64,000 nt of DNA from Marinobacter azerbaijanicus (GTDB lineage Bacteria; Pseudomonadota; Gammaproteobacteria; Pseudomonadales; Oleiphilaceae), in assembly GCF_030250645.1 (NCBI RefSeq), contig NZ_JASSVS010000002.1:1-64000 (forward strand), read 5' to 3'. The notes under the pieces are model-generated. The model was not told where the DNA came from. It made no database searches and saw nothing but the letters and a program-made list of their open reading frames with translations. A program made the position numbers and the translations under genes. This document shows positions 39,377 to 45,907 of this stretch, in pieces (the first letter of the stretch is position 1; each line of letters opens with the position of its first letter).

Positions 39377-40015
39377 TCAACCTGAAGGCTGGCCGATAAA
39401 CCGGCGCCAGTCTTCAGGCTCGTCCACATCCCACTTTTGCGGAAGCAGCGCGAACGTCAGACCGGCTTTCGAAAGCCGGTCACAGGTTTGCGCCAGCGCG
39501 TTTTGCGTACCCCAAGCAACATCCGCCAGCATCCCCGGCGCCAGCTTGCGGGCTCCGATCAGCACATAACCGCCATCATCCGACGGCCCCAACACCACAT
39601 CCACCCCGTCCAGCGTGGCAACGGCCAGGCGCACATACTCTGCATCGACCGACGGGCAATCGCTGCCTACCACCATTGCCTTGCCAACCCGTTGCAGGCC
39701 AGATTCCAGCGCCAGCGTCATACGCTCTCCGAGCACATCCCCCTGCTGCCAGGACTGGCCGACACCACAGGCCTCAAGCTGTTCAATGATCGGAAAGGCG
39801 GCTTCGGGTACCCTATCCACCTGCCTGTCCCACAGAAACCGAACGTCATAACCACTTGCCACCAGGTTCTCAAGCACAGCAAGGCTGAGGGTCACATGGG
39901 CGTTCATCGCCCCCTCCGCACCAAGCTCCGGCATCAGGCGGGTCTTGACCCGGCCTGCTTCCGGCCACTTGGCAAACTGCATGACCAGAACCGAATCCGG
40001 ATCAACTCTCTGCAT
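39377..40015 (-). CDS. DUF2064 / TIGR04282 glycosyltransferase-like protein
   Basis: A 212-residue nucleotidyl/glycosyl-transferase-like fold: VLVMQFAKWPEAGRVKTRLMP near the start, MVVGSDCPSVDAEYV and LGPSDDGGYVLIG in the middle. TIGR04282 members are found beside TIGR04283 glycosyltransferases and have been named for putative arsenosugar synthesis; activity is not shown. ATG 40015 is preferred, with GGGCGGA upstream, giving a 14-base overlap with the preceding glycosyltransferase; ATG 40024 is possible. Confidence 0.8.
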   Translation of the reverse strand: MQRVDPDSVLVMQFAKWPEAGRVKTRLMPELGAEGAMNAHVTLSLAVLENLVASGYDVRFLWDRQVDRVPEAAFPIIEQLEACGVGQSWQQGDVLGERMTLALESGLQRVGKAMVVGSDCPSVDAEYVRLAVATLDGVDVVLGPSDDGGYVLIGARKLAPGMLADVAWGTQNALAQTCDRLSKAGLTFALLPQKWDVDEPEDWRRFIGQPSG

Positions 40016-40709
40016 GTCGTACATCCGCCCGATAGGCTGCCGCCAGCGACTCCGGGGACTCACCCCGCCAATACCGCCAACGCAGCCTCCACATCAGAAA
40101 AATGGTGCGCCAGGCACCCCCCTGCTCCCACCGCCGGCTGTCCGTCGTGACCGGGCTGCCAATACAGTAAGGCCTTGAAAGACCGCGAAGCCGCTTGCTG
40201 AGCTCCACGTCTTCCATCAGCGGAATCGGGGCAAACCCCTGCAATGCCCGGAACACCGACGTACGAACAAACACCGCCTGGTCACCCGTGGCGATACCCG
40301 TCAGCCTGCTGCGCCGGTTCATGAACCATTCAATCACCCGAAAGATGGCCCGCTGCCCACTGAGGCGAACATCAAAACGCCCCCATTGCTCCGGGCTGTT
40401 GAAAAAGCGCTCGAGATGGTCAACGGCATCACCCGGTAACAGCGTGTCGGCGTGCAGGAACAACAGCACATTGCCGCGCGCCGCATCGGCCCCCGCATTC
40501 ATCTGCAGGGCACGGCCTTTGCCACCGACAAGCACCTGATCACACCAGGGCGCTGCCAGATCCGCAGTGCCATCATCGCTGTCCGCATCCACCACAATCA
40601 CCTCATGCCCCGCTGCGCGAACCGGCTGCAAGGGCTGCAGAAATGACTGGATGGTCGCCGCCTCGCACCACACCGGCACAACAACACTCAGCGAAAGCGA
40701 TTCAGACAA
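40002..40709 (-). CDS. TIGR04283 family glycosyltransferase (GT2)
   Basis: A GT-A fold protein of about 235 residues: SVVVPVWCEAATIQSFLQ at the start, VVDADSDDGTADLA, and DXD-like FLHADTLLP near 90, with GDQAVFVR and PLMEDVELSKRLR. It pairs with the TIGR04282 gene downstream. The frame is open to a GTG at 40754, but that start lies between the -35 and -10 of the divergent tRNA promoter; TTG 40709 with a G-rich upstream stretch is preferred. The start is uncertain. Confidence 0.82.
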   Translation of the reverse strand: MSESLSLSVVVPVWCEAATIQSFLQPLQPVRAAGHEVIVVDADSDDGTADLAAPWCDQVLVGGKGRALQMNAGADAARGNVLLFLHADTLLPGDAVDHLERFFNSPEQWGRFDVRLSGQRAIFRVIEWFMNRRSRLTGIATGDQAVFVRTSVFRALQGFAPIPLMEDVELSKRLRGLSRPYCIGSPVTTDSRRWEQGGAWRTIFLMWRLRWRYWRGESPESLAAAYRADVRHAES

Positions 40710-40745
40710 AACACCCCCCGAAAAAAGACGAATCCCCAACACACC

Positions 40746-40774
40746 TTGAGCCACAGGCCTCAGGCCGCTATCAT
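40746..40774 (+). promoter_or_regulatory. promoter of tRNA-Arg(CCT)
   Basis: TTGAGC (40746-40751), a 17-base spacer, and TATCAT (40769-40774), ending 20 bases before the mature tRNA 5' end. It is outside the integrated element, so the tRNA keeps its native promoter. Confidence 0.55.
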
Positions 40775-40794
40775 ACCGCCCTTCTTGCAGAAAT

Positions 40795-40871
40795 GCCCCC
40801 GTAGCTCATCTGGATAGAGCGTCCCCCTCCTAAGGGGAAGGTAGCAGGTTCGAGTCCTGCCGGGGGTACCA
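40795..40871 (+). tRNA. tRNA-Arg (anticodon CCT)
   Basis: A 77-base cloverleaf including the encoded CCA. The acceptor stem GCCCCCG pairs with CGGGGGT (closing G-U pair), the anticodon stem is TCCCC/GGGGA with loop CTCCTAA, so the anticodon is CCT, and the T loop is GGTTCGAGTCC. Its last 47 bases are duplicated at 57256-57302, marking it as the integration site of the downstream element. The gene is intact. Confidence 0.96.
40825..40871 (+). repeat. attL core within tRNA-Arg
   Basis: 47 bases, from the anticodon stem (CCCTCCTAAGG) to the CCA end, identical to 57256-57302. Identity ends exactly at both borders (C/G mismatch before, G/C mismatch after). Confidence 0.93.
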
Positions 40872-40934
40872 GTTTCTACTTCAAGAACAAGCAGTTAAGG
40901 CCATAGCCAGAATCGATATCAAGCGCACTTAAAG

Positions 40935-40955
40935 CCGTAAGTGCAATGTAAGTGC
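40935..40955 (+). repeat. left integrase arm-type site
   Basis: CCGTAAGTGCAATGTAAGTGC (two GTAAGTGC units 11 bases apart) is repeated exactly at 57129-57149 near the other end. An inverted GCACTTA lies just before it at 40925. The pattern suits integrase arm-binding sites. The rest of the gene-free stretch 40872-41206 holds one copy of a 30-bp repeat (41007-41036) and otherwise nothing I recognise. Confidence 0.65.
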
Positions 40956-41006
40956 GACCAGGCTATCACTTCAACCGCTCGCAAGGATTGCCCAGCGGTC
41001 GCGCCA

Positions 41007-41036
41007 CCTGCCCAATGGTGGGACAGTCAGGAGAGA
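41007..41036 (+). repeat. 30-bp imperfect repeat, copy 1
   Basis: Matches 41638-41667 at 25 of 30 positions in the same orientation (core CCTGCCCAA...GTG.GAC.G.CAGGAGAGA). The two copies flank the secreted-protein gene at 41207-41611. Confidence 0.6.
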
Positions 41037-41206
41037 CTGACCTCTACCCAGTCCGCCTCTCCTCTTGACACTGCTTTCGCTTTCCTCAACGACCAAGACG
41101 CGCTGCTCATGCATCGCCAAACATACTGAGTAGCCAATTAGTCGGATAATTTCTATGCTGGAAGTCGAGGTAAATACTACCTCGCTTTCTGATAGAGGGA
41201 ATTATC

Positions 41207-41611
41207 GTGAATCCAAATAAATTGATCCTTGGCGCTCTCCTCACCTTTTTTGCGACATCCGCGCATGCCTATACCCCCCAAGACTACCTTTTTACGATAA
41301 AAAAAAGGGACGACGGCAACCCCTTAGCAAAACTCATGATAACCGGCTACCAAGCAGGCATTGCCCAAACTATCCAGGCGATTGTCAGGCTCAACGGTAA
41401 CAAGATCCAGTTAGGGGAAAACGAACCAATGTGTCTGCCGAGTGCCAGAGCTGTGAACGAGGATTCAATAGAGCAAGCGATTGCACTTATGATTGGCACG
41501 CCCTCAAGCCCGCAAAACTTGAACGCCTTTGACAACGCCCCGGTTGCTCTCCTAGCCGTTTATGGGCTATCGAGGGTCTTCCCATGCCCAGATAAGAAAA
41601 ACCTGAATTAG
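41207..41611 (+). CDS. secreted protein, Rap1a/Tai immunity-like
   Basis: A 134-residue protein with a signal peptide ending TSAHA. The mature part has GYQAGIAQTIQAI, a central MCLPSA cysteine, a region QAIALMIGTPS and a terminal RVFPC. This spacing of GYXXG, cysteine-proline and FPC resembles the Rap1a/Tai family of periplasmic immunity proteins against type VI amidase effectors; the match is by pattern only. The start is GTG 41207. No partner toxin lies beside it. Flanking 30-bp repeats suggest it may be a movable cargo cassette. Confidence 0.6.
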   Translation: MNPNKLILGALLTFFATSAHAYTPQDYLFTIKKRDDGNPLAKLMITGYQAGIAQTIQAIVRLNGNKIQLGENEPMCLPSARAVNEDSIEQAIALMIGTPSSPQNLNAFDNAPVALLAVYGLSRVFPCPDKKNLN

Positions 41612-41630
41612 CGATTAGCTCGATCGCTAA
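41608..41630 (+). terminator. hairpin at the end of the secreted-protein gene
   Basis: TTAGCGAT (41608-41615) and ATCGCTAA (41623-41630) form a perfect 8-bp stem with a 7-base loop, overlapping the TAG stop codon. No T run follows, so it may be a weak or factor-dependent terminator. Confidence 0.4.
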
Positions 41631-41637
41631 GCATAAA

Positions 41638-41667
41638 CCTGCCCAACAGTGAGACTGCCAGGAGAGA
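41638..41667 (+). repeat. 30-bp imperfect repeat, copy 2
   Basis: Second copy of the repeat at 41007-41036 (25/30 identical), 27 bases after the stop codon of the gene it helps to flank. Confidence 0.6.
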
Positions 41668-41808
41668 TTTAGCCCTCTCTGCTCCACTCTATTTCTGTTA
41701 TCCAATAGCCCCCGCTCCATTTATTGCGTTCGGCTCCATCGTGCCTGAAATATAGCCAGCCCCCAAAGATTCAAATAAATTCTTGCGCTGCCCTAAAACT
41801 CATACTAT

Positions 41809-41827
41809 CGTAATACGGCGTAATACG
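41809..41827 (+). promoter_or_regulatory. tandem operator boxes for a ribbon-helix-helix regulator
   Basis: CGTAATACG occurs at 41809-41817 and again at 41819-41827, a 10-base period. Each box is palindromic except at its centre. They end 14 bases before the start codon of a ribbon-helix-helix protein. Tandem near-palindromic boxes at about one helical turn are how MetJ/Arc-type proteins bind. A TACTAT that could be a -10 abuts the first box (41803-41808). Confidence 0.55.
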
Positions 41828-41841
41828 AAAAAGGGGATGTG

Positions 41842-42018
41842 ATGAGCAAGTACCCAGCACACATAAACGTCAAGTTATCCGCAGATATCCTGGAGGAGGT
41901 GGAGCAGTACAGAGCAGAACTCGAGCGTTACATGAAACAACCCGTCAACCGTTCCGTAGCTGTCAGAATGCTGATTGTTTCGGGATTGGAAAACGAGAAG
42001 AAAAAGCCGAAAGGCTGA
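41842..42018 (+). CDS. ribbon-helix-helix DNA-binding protein
   Basis: A 58-residue protein: MSKYPAHINVKLSADILEEV then EQYRAELERYMKQPVNRSVAVRMLIVSGLE. The short beta strand INVKLS, followed by a helix, a turn with NRS and a second helix, fits the ribbon-helix-helix fold (strand residues about 8-13). AAGGGG precedes the ATG at a normal distance. It heads the plus-strand A / A-B / B gene run, and the tandem boxes just upstream suggest autorepression. Confidence 0.75.
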   Translation: MSKYPAHINVKLSADILEEVEQYRAELERYMKQPVNRSVAVRMLIVSGLENEKKKPKG

Positions 42019-42088
42019 AGAGACGCCCCGGATCTGCGGCAACAGACCCAGGGCAACACATCGGCAACCACTGAAGGAGAACGCCGAC

Positions 42089-42418
42089 ATGCAAAACCAG
42101 AATAACACAGTCAACGATTACGAATTCGACGCCAACGAAGATCACGCTGTATCTCAAAAACCAAATGGAGGTGCGGCGATGACCGAAAACAGTTTCAACG
42201 TGATTTATGGCGCAAGAACAAAACTCTTCGATGCTGATGCACTGCTGATGTTTCTGGACAAAGAGGAAAACCTTCACAGTATTCTGAATCAGGACTCACC
42301 GGAGGTAGTCCTCAAGTCCATGATTCACCACGCGGCTAATCTCGTTTCAGAGGCTACCGGTGACACCACGGCTGTTATTGAGGAAGTTCAGAAAGCAGAG
42401 AGGGCCCGCCATGAATAA
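42089..42418 (+). CDS. unknown protein, domain A alone
   Basis: A 109-residue protein with no recognised family. The region from about residue 37 to 92 aligns without gaps with the N-terminal half of the next gene (25 of 56 identical; shared R..L.DA.A.L.FL...ENL...L.Q..P.VVL...I....NLVS.A). I call this domain A. Two starts are well supported: ATG 42089 with GAAGGAGAA, and in-frame ATG 42179 with GGAGGT, so two protein forms of 109 and 79 residues are possible. Its stop overlaps the next start by eight bases. Confidence 0.7.
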   Translation: MQNQNNTVNDYEFDANEDHAVSQKPNGGAAMTENSFNVIYGARTKLFDADALLMFLDKEENLHSILNQDSPEVVLKSMIHHAANLVSEATGDTTAVIEEVQKAERARHE

Positions 42419-42956
42419 GTTTTCAAACAAACTGACCGATACCCGTGCCCGGCTACTGGATGCTGAAGCAACGCTTCAATTCCTGAACGACCGTGAGAAC
42501 CTGAACAATGTGCTAGACCAGGGTTGTCCGGATGTAGTTCTGGGCGCACTCATAAGCCAAGTTGACAACTTGGTGAGCCAAGCCTGCGAAGACTGCGAGC
42601 TGATGGAAAAGATTCGCAACGATGATTTTCTGGCTGAACTGCGACAGTCTGCGAATGAGGCGCGGGATTACATTGAAAACGGTCCCAAGGGCGGCTCTCC
42701 AGTGATAGCGGCTGGCGCTCCAGAGCCCACGCGCCATAGCGAGCATATGGACACGCTCGACGAGATACACGAACAAAGCCTGGCCATGCTCAACATGCTG
42801 ATGCTGAATCACCGCCATGCCAGCCAGGGTGAAGAATCGTTGGCTGATTCGGTTCTTGAAAGCTACACCTGGCAACTGGTGAACAACATGGAGCGGGCAG
42901 TTAAGGCTGCAGCGGCTCTGAGCGAAGGCCTGAAAGAGGGAGTTAGCCATGAATGA
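42411..42956 (+). CDS. unknown protein, domains A and B fused
   Basis: A 181-residue protein of unknown function. Residues about 4-60 are domain A, shared with the preceding gene. Residues about 115-172 are domain B, shared with the following gene (20 of 55 identical, ungapped). A G/P-rich linker joins them (ENGPKGGSPVIAAGAPEPT). Both domains look all-helical. ATG 42411 overlaps the previous stop, and the end overlaps the next start, so the three genes are translationally coupled. Confidence 0.7.
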   Translation: MNKFSNKLTDTRARLLDAEATLQFLNDRENLNNVLDQGCPDVVLGALISQVDNLVSQACEDCELMEKIRNDDFLAELRQSANEARDYIENGPKGGSPVIAAGAPEPTRHSEHMDTLDEIHEQSLAMLNMLMLNHRHASQGEESLADSVLESYTWQLVNNMERAVKAAAALSEGLKEGVSHE

Positions 42957-43158
42957 GCAAGACATCAATCCATTAGATGCACTCTCAACGCTGCACAGCC
43001 AGACAAACGCCATGCTTCTGATGATGCTGGTCTATCTTGAGCAGGCGCGTGAGGGTGGCGAACAAATCAACTCTATCGCCCTGGAGAACTATGTGGGGCA
43101 GATGAAAGCAAACATGGAGCAAGCGGAAAAGGAAACCTGGAGGCTGATCGAACGGTAA
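42949..43158 (+). CDS. unknown protein, domain B alone
   Basis: A 69-residue helical protein, almost entirely domain B: L..LH.Q..AML.M.......A..G.E......LE.Y..Q...NME.A.K. Size and helix pattern are like several small Pseudomonad proteins of unknown function. It overlaps the A-B gene by eight bases and is followed by a strong hairpin. The set suggests partners that bind one another through A-A or B-B contacts; that is inference. Confidence 0.68.
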   Translation: MNEQDINPLDALSTLHSQTNAMLLMMLVYLEQAREGGEQINSIALENYVGQMKANMEQAEKETWRLIER

Positions 43159-43169
43159 CCTGAGTATGA

Positions 43170-43200
43170 GCCCCGGCATCTTGTCGTCTGATGCCGGGGC
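43170..43200 (+). terminator. hairpin terminator after the A / A-B / B genes
   Basis: GCCCCGGCAT (43170-43179) and ATGCCGGGGC (43191-43200) form a perfect 10-bp GC-rich stem with an 11-base loop, 12 bases after the last stop. The following TTCCTGT is only moderately T-rich. Confidence 0.6.
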
Positions 43201-43297
43201 TTCCTGTCTGACAATCACGCTGTTTATTATCGAACCATTTCAGGAAACTCGCCCATCCAGATACCCCCGAAAAATTCATGTGCTACTCTTAAGCCTA

Positions 43298-43834
43298 ATG
43301 AGATCGACAGAGGTGCGGGACTTGGATTATTACCAGGTTGAATACACGAAATATGAACTCGCCAAACTAAGCTTTCTTGAATGCCTTGACTACCTTCGCC
43401 TCTATGAAAAGGGTGTGGACTTTTTCGCTGACTCTCCACTGGCGTTTGAAAGAGCTTTGTCAAAGGCATTCACGATCACCTACGCACGCCCCTTTACCCA
43501 CAACGACCCCGTTGGTGGCATGGGCGTTGGCAGTATTTCAACGGGTTGGATTAAGAAGCTTCCATCTAAGCAGCGAGAGCTTCATGAAGAATTGGTGGGT
43601 GATGGGCGAAACGCAATGGTCGCGCATCTGGATATCGGCAAGTTACTCCCTTTGATTTTTGTGAAACCAGGGAATCGGAATGATCACATCATCGACTGGC
43701 GAATCTGTTCGTTAAATGAAAATTCCATTGATGATCTAAGGGCTTTGGCAACTGCTGCCCATAAATACTGTTTTGAGCATCAAGGAAAGATTGAGCCGAA
43801 AATTAAAGACTCGATTATCAGTTACCGGCAGTAA
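43298..43834 (+). CDS. hypothetical cargo protein
   Basis: About 178 residues. Visible segments include YYQVEYTKYELAKLSFLECLDYLRLYEKG, FERALSKAFTITYARPFTHND and a basic-histidine C-terminal part ending in KDSIISYRQ. I do not recognise a family or catalytic motif. The frame is open from 43166; ATG 43298 or GTG 43313 are likelier starts because the upstream part overlaps a terminator hairpin. More AT-rich than the chromosome around the element, as expected for horizontally moved cargo. Confidence 0.6.
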   Translation: MRSTEVRDLDYYQVEYTKYELAKLSFLECLDYLRLYEKGVDFFADSPLAFERALSKAFTITYARPFTHNDPVGGMGVGSISTGWIKKLPSKQRELHEELVGDGRNAMVAHLDIGKLLPLIFVKPGNRNDHIIDWRICSLNENSIDDLRALATAAHKYCFEHQGKIEPKIKDSIISYRQ

Positions 43835-43942
43835 CTTCCTCTGCTACCCGAATCACCTTCCCTTACACTTCACTGGTTCAGCTTTCCCCATTACACCCGT
43901 GTGCTACGCTGAAACAAATTGTTACAGGGAAGTGCAATCGTC

Positions 43943-44398
43943 ATGCGTTCACTGATACCCCTTTTCCTGATCCTCGCTTTCCCCGTTTCTGCCCAGGTCT
44001 ACAAGTGGACCGATGAGAACGGCGTTACCCATTTTGGAAACCAGCCGCCCCCAGGGCAGAGCGAAGAGGTGAAGATTCGAGATAGCCAGCCAGGCTCCAT
44101 GTCTGCGGATAGTGCCGCTGAATCAGATATCATCCGTCAAAGTCGGGAGCTGGAGCGCAGAAAGGCTGAGGAATCGGTCAGGCGAGCAGAACGGCGCTAC
44201 AGGGAAAGAGTTGCAGAGATCGGGGATGGCCTCGAAGAGCGTCCTGATTACATTTGTCAGGGGGCTGAAAACCGGCTGAAGAGTGCCCGGGATCGATGGG
44301 ACGGCAAGAAACGACAAGGCTACAGCATCGACGATGAGCAGTATTATGAGCAATTGATAAAGGACCGGCAGAGGCACCGAGACAATGTGTGCCGATGA
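43943..44398 (+). CDS. DUF4124 domain exported protein
   Basis: A 151-residue protein with a signal peptide (LIPLFLILAFPVSAQ) followed directly by VYKWTDENGVTHFGNQPPPGQSEE, the DUF4124 signature. A long charged coiled-coil (about 70-110) and a C-terminal region with two cysteines complete it. DUF4124 is common in gammaproteobacterial envelope proteins; function unknown. Start ATG 43943 gives the signal peptide. It overlaps the next gene slightly if that gene starts at 44385. Confidence 0.75.
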   Translation: MRSLIPLFLILAFPVSAQVYKWTDENGVTHFGNQPPPGQSEEVKIRDSQPGSMSADSAAESDIIRQSRELERRKAEESVRRAERRYRERVAEIGDGLEERPDYICQGAENRLKSARDRWDGKKRQGYSIDDEQYYEQLIKDRQRHRDNVCR

Positions 44399-45347
44399 GA
44401 GTGTAATGCGGGCTATGAATGATGTGATGACACGAAGCGAATATTGGCGGCTCTCCTACAGAAGGGATCGTTATCTGGAGTTTCTCTCTCAAGATGAGCT
44501 CGAAAAACGTGCCTGTGACATTATGGGCAACATGACGTTCCTTTCTGGCAAAGGCCAGATCGGTCTTAGGGCCTTTTCTGAGGGAGGGGCGTATTGGATG
44601 CCTCTGTGGGCTCACGTGTTGGAGGAATTTGCTCTTCGATATGGTCCGTACCCAAATGGCTTCACGAACGGGTTTGTCAAAGGAACGGCCTTGGTTAAGC
44701 CCTCTCACCCCGATGAACCGCTTGCGAAAAAGGCTATCGACAGTATCGGTGGAATCCGCCCAGGGCGACTCTACAAGTTTGGCAAGAAAGAACACTTGGA
44801 GCCAATGCTGAAGCGTGGTCGCATTCGTATTGCCCCTGCGAGCTATTACAGTGACCCGTCGCTGAACCCCGCCATAAAAGATGAAGAGCTGAGCTTTTCA
44901 ATAAAAATCAGACCTAGAGATGTTAAAGCAGAGGATATGAATGGCGAAGAGATTCCGACCTTTGGAAATGTAGAGGTCAGCTTTGAAAGTAAAACTAACT
45001 ATTACGTGAGCTGCTTTGCTGCAAATTACACTTATAGGGAATTTGATGATTTTGAAGCAGATAGTTGTATTGTAATCAATGAGCCCCGGGAGTTTACGAA
45101 GCGGCTCCTCTCCAGGGTAAGACGGATTAAGCCGGACTTTCGAGGCTTTGCATCTCACGTAGATTACATTGATCCGCTGAACCATTTTTCAGGGGAAATT
45201 AATGTTTTCCTTGCTAAGCATTTCCGATATGCCTATCAGAACGAATACCGTTTTCTCTGGGTGCCAGATAAACCTTTGATGGAGCTGGACCCCTTCTTCG
45301 TTGAGATAGGCGATATGAGCCAGTACGCTGAGATTCTGAGCATTTAG
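44385..45347 (+). CDS. hypothetical cargo protein of 320 residues
   Basis: The C-terminal two thirds read LYKFGKKEHLEPMLKRGRIR..., then SYYSD, YYVSCFA, SCIVIN and QNEYRFLW. This order (an RLYKF-type opening, a D/E-rich middle and a terminal EYRFLW) is reminiscent of DUF2971-like proteins, some of which sit in defence islands, but the match is loose and no active site is evident. The N-terminal 110 residues are unlike anything I know. ATG 44406 is an alternative start. It is the last plus-strand gene and converges on the minus-strand block. Confidence 0.6.
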   Translation: MCADESVMRAMNDVMTRSEYWRLSYRRDRYLEFLSQDELEKRACDIMGNMTFLSGKGQIGLRAFSEGGAYWMPLWAHVLEEFALRYGPYPNGFTNGFVKGTALVKPSHPDEPLAKKAIDSIGGIRPGRLYKFGKKEHLEPMLKRGRIRIAPASYYSDPSLNPAIKDEELSFSIKIRPRDVKAEDMNGEEIPTFGNVEVSFESKTNYYVSCFAANYTYREFDDFEADSCIVINEPREFTKRLLSRVRRIKPDFRGFASHVDYIDPLNHFSGEINVFLAKHFRYAYQNEYRFLWVPDKPLMELDPFFVEIGDMSQYAEILSI

Positions 45348-45412
45348 CGGGGCACGCGAACTCAAGCAGCAGGAGCAGAGTTTCAGCCCACAGACGTACC
45401 CCGCCGAGGTGG

Positions 45413-45673
45413 CTATTGCTTCGTCTGCGTCCCGGCGCTGCTCGTTTTCTCAATGCGTTTTTTGTTCCGTTGAGCATTGCCCTGAGACGCCCTAATCAGA
45501 AATTCGTATTCTTCCTTGGTGATCTCGCCTTGAAACTCCAACAGTAGAAGCATGCCCTTGGCCATGACTGCGGTGTTTTCCAGCTTGAAGACGGTATCGG
45601 TAATCTCCATGGCCTGGAAGCAGTGGCCTAAGGGGTGCTTCTGAAATCGTTCTGCAAACTCTTCACTGGTCAT
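45413..45673 (-). CDS. small protein paralogous to the 49941-50174 gene
   Basis: An 86-residue protein. Its middle aligns ungapped with the 77-residue product of 49941-50174 (15 of 48 identical: HPL......M....T.........MA..M..LL..QG..T..E...L). Two helices and a basic C-terminal tail (RNKKRIEK) are visible. Unknown function. ATG 45673 has GAGAGG upstream; the frame continues to 45853, but without a good start. It is the last gene of the minus-strand block, just past the tape-measure gene. Confidence 0.65.
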   Translation of the reverse strand: MTSEEFAERFQKHPLGHCFQAMEITDTVFKLENTAVMAKGMLLLLEFQGEITKEEYEFLIRASQGNAQRNKKRIEKTSSAGTQTKQ

Positions 45674-45907
45674 ATCGTGCCTCTCAGGCTTTGGGGGGAA
45701 TAGGTGGCAGTTTTTTAAGGATGGTCTGCCAACATCTACCCACCAGAGGAATAAGCGGTAGCTGAATTTTTTGTCGGGTGTTTCAGCCTTCACCAGCCCC
45801 CGCGCCGGACGGACTGCAGCCCTTTGCTGCCAGGGGCACATTGTCGAGGCCATGTGCCAGAGCGTATACCTCTGCCTGTCAGGAAGACAAAACAGCAGAG
45901 GGTATTC

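Noticed and set aside
45349-45410. GCGGGG/CCCCGC pair between the convergent cargo and small-protein genes as a terminator
   Set aside because: The loop is over 40 bases and no T run follows.
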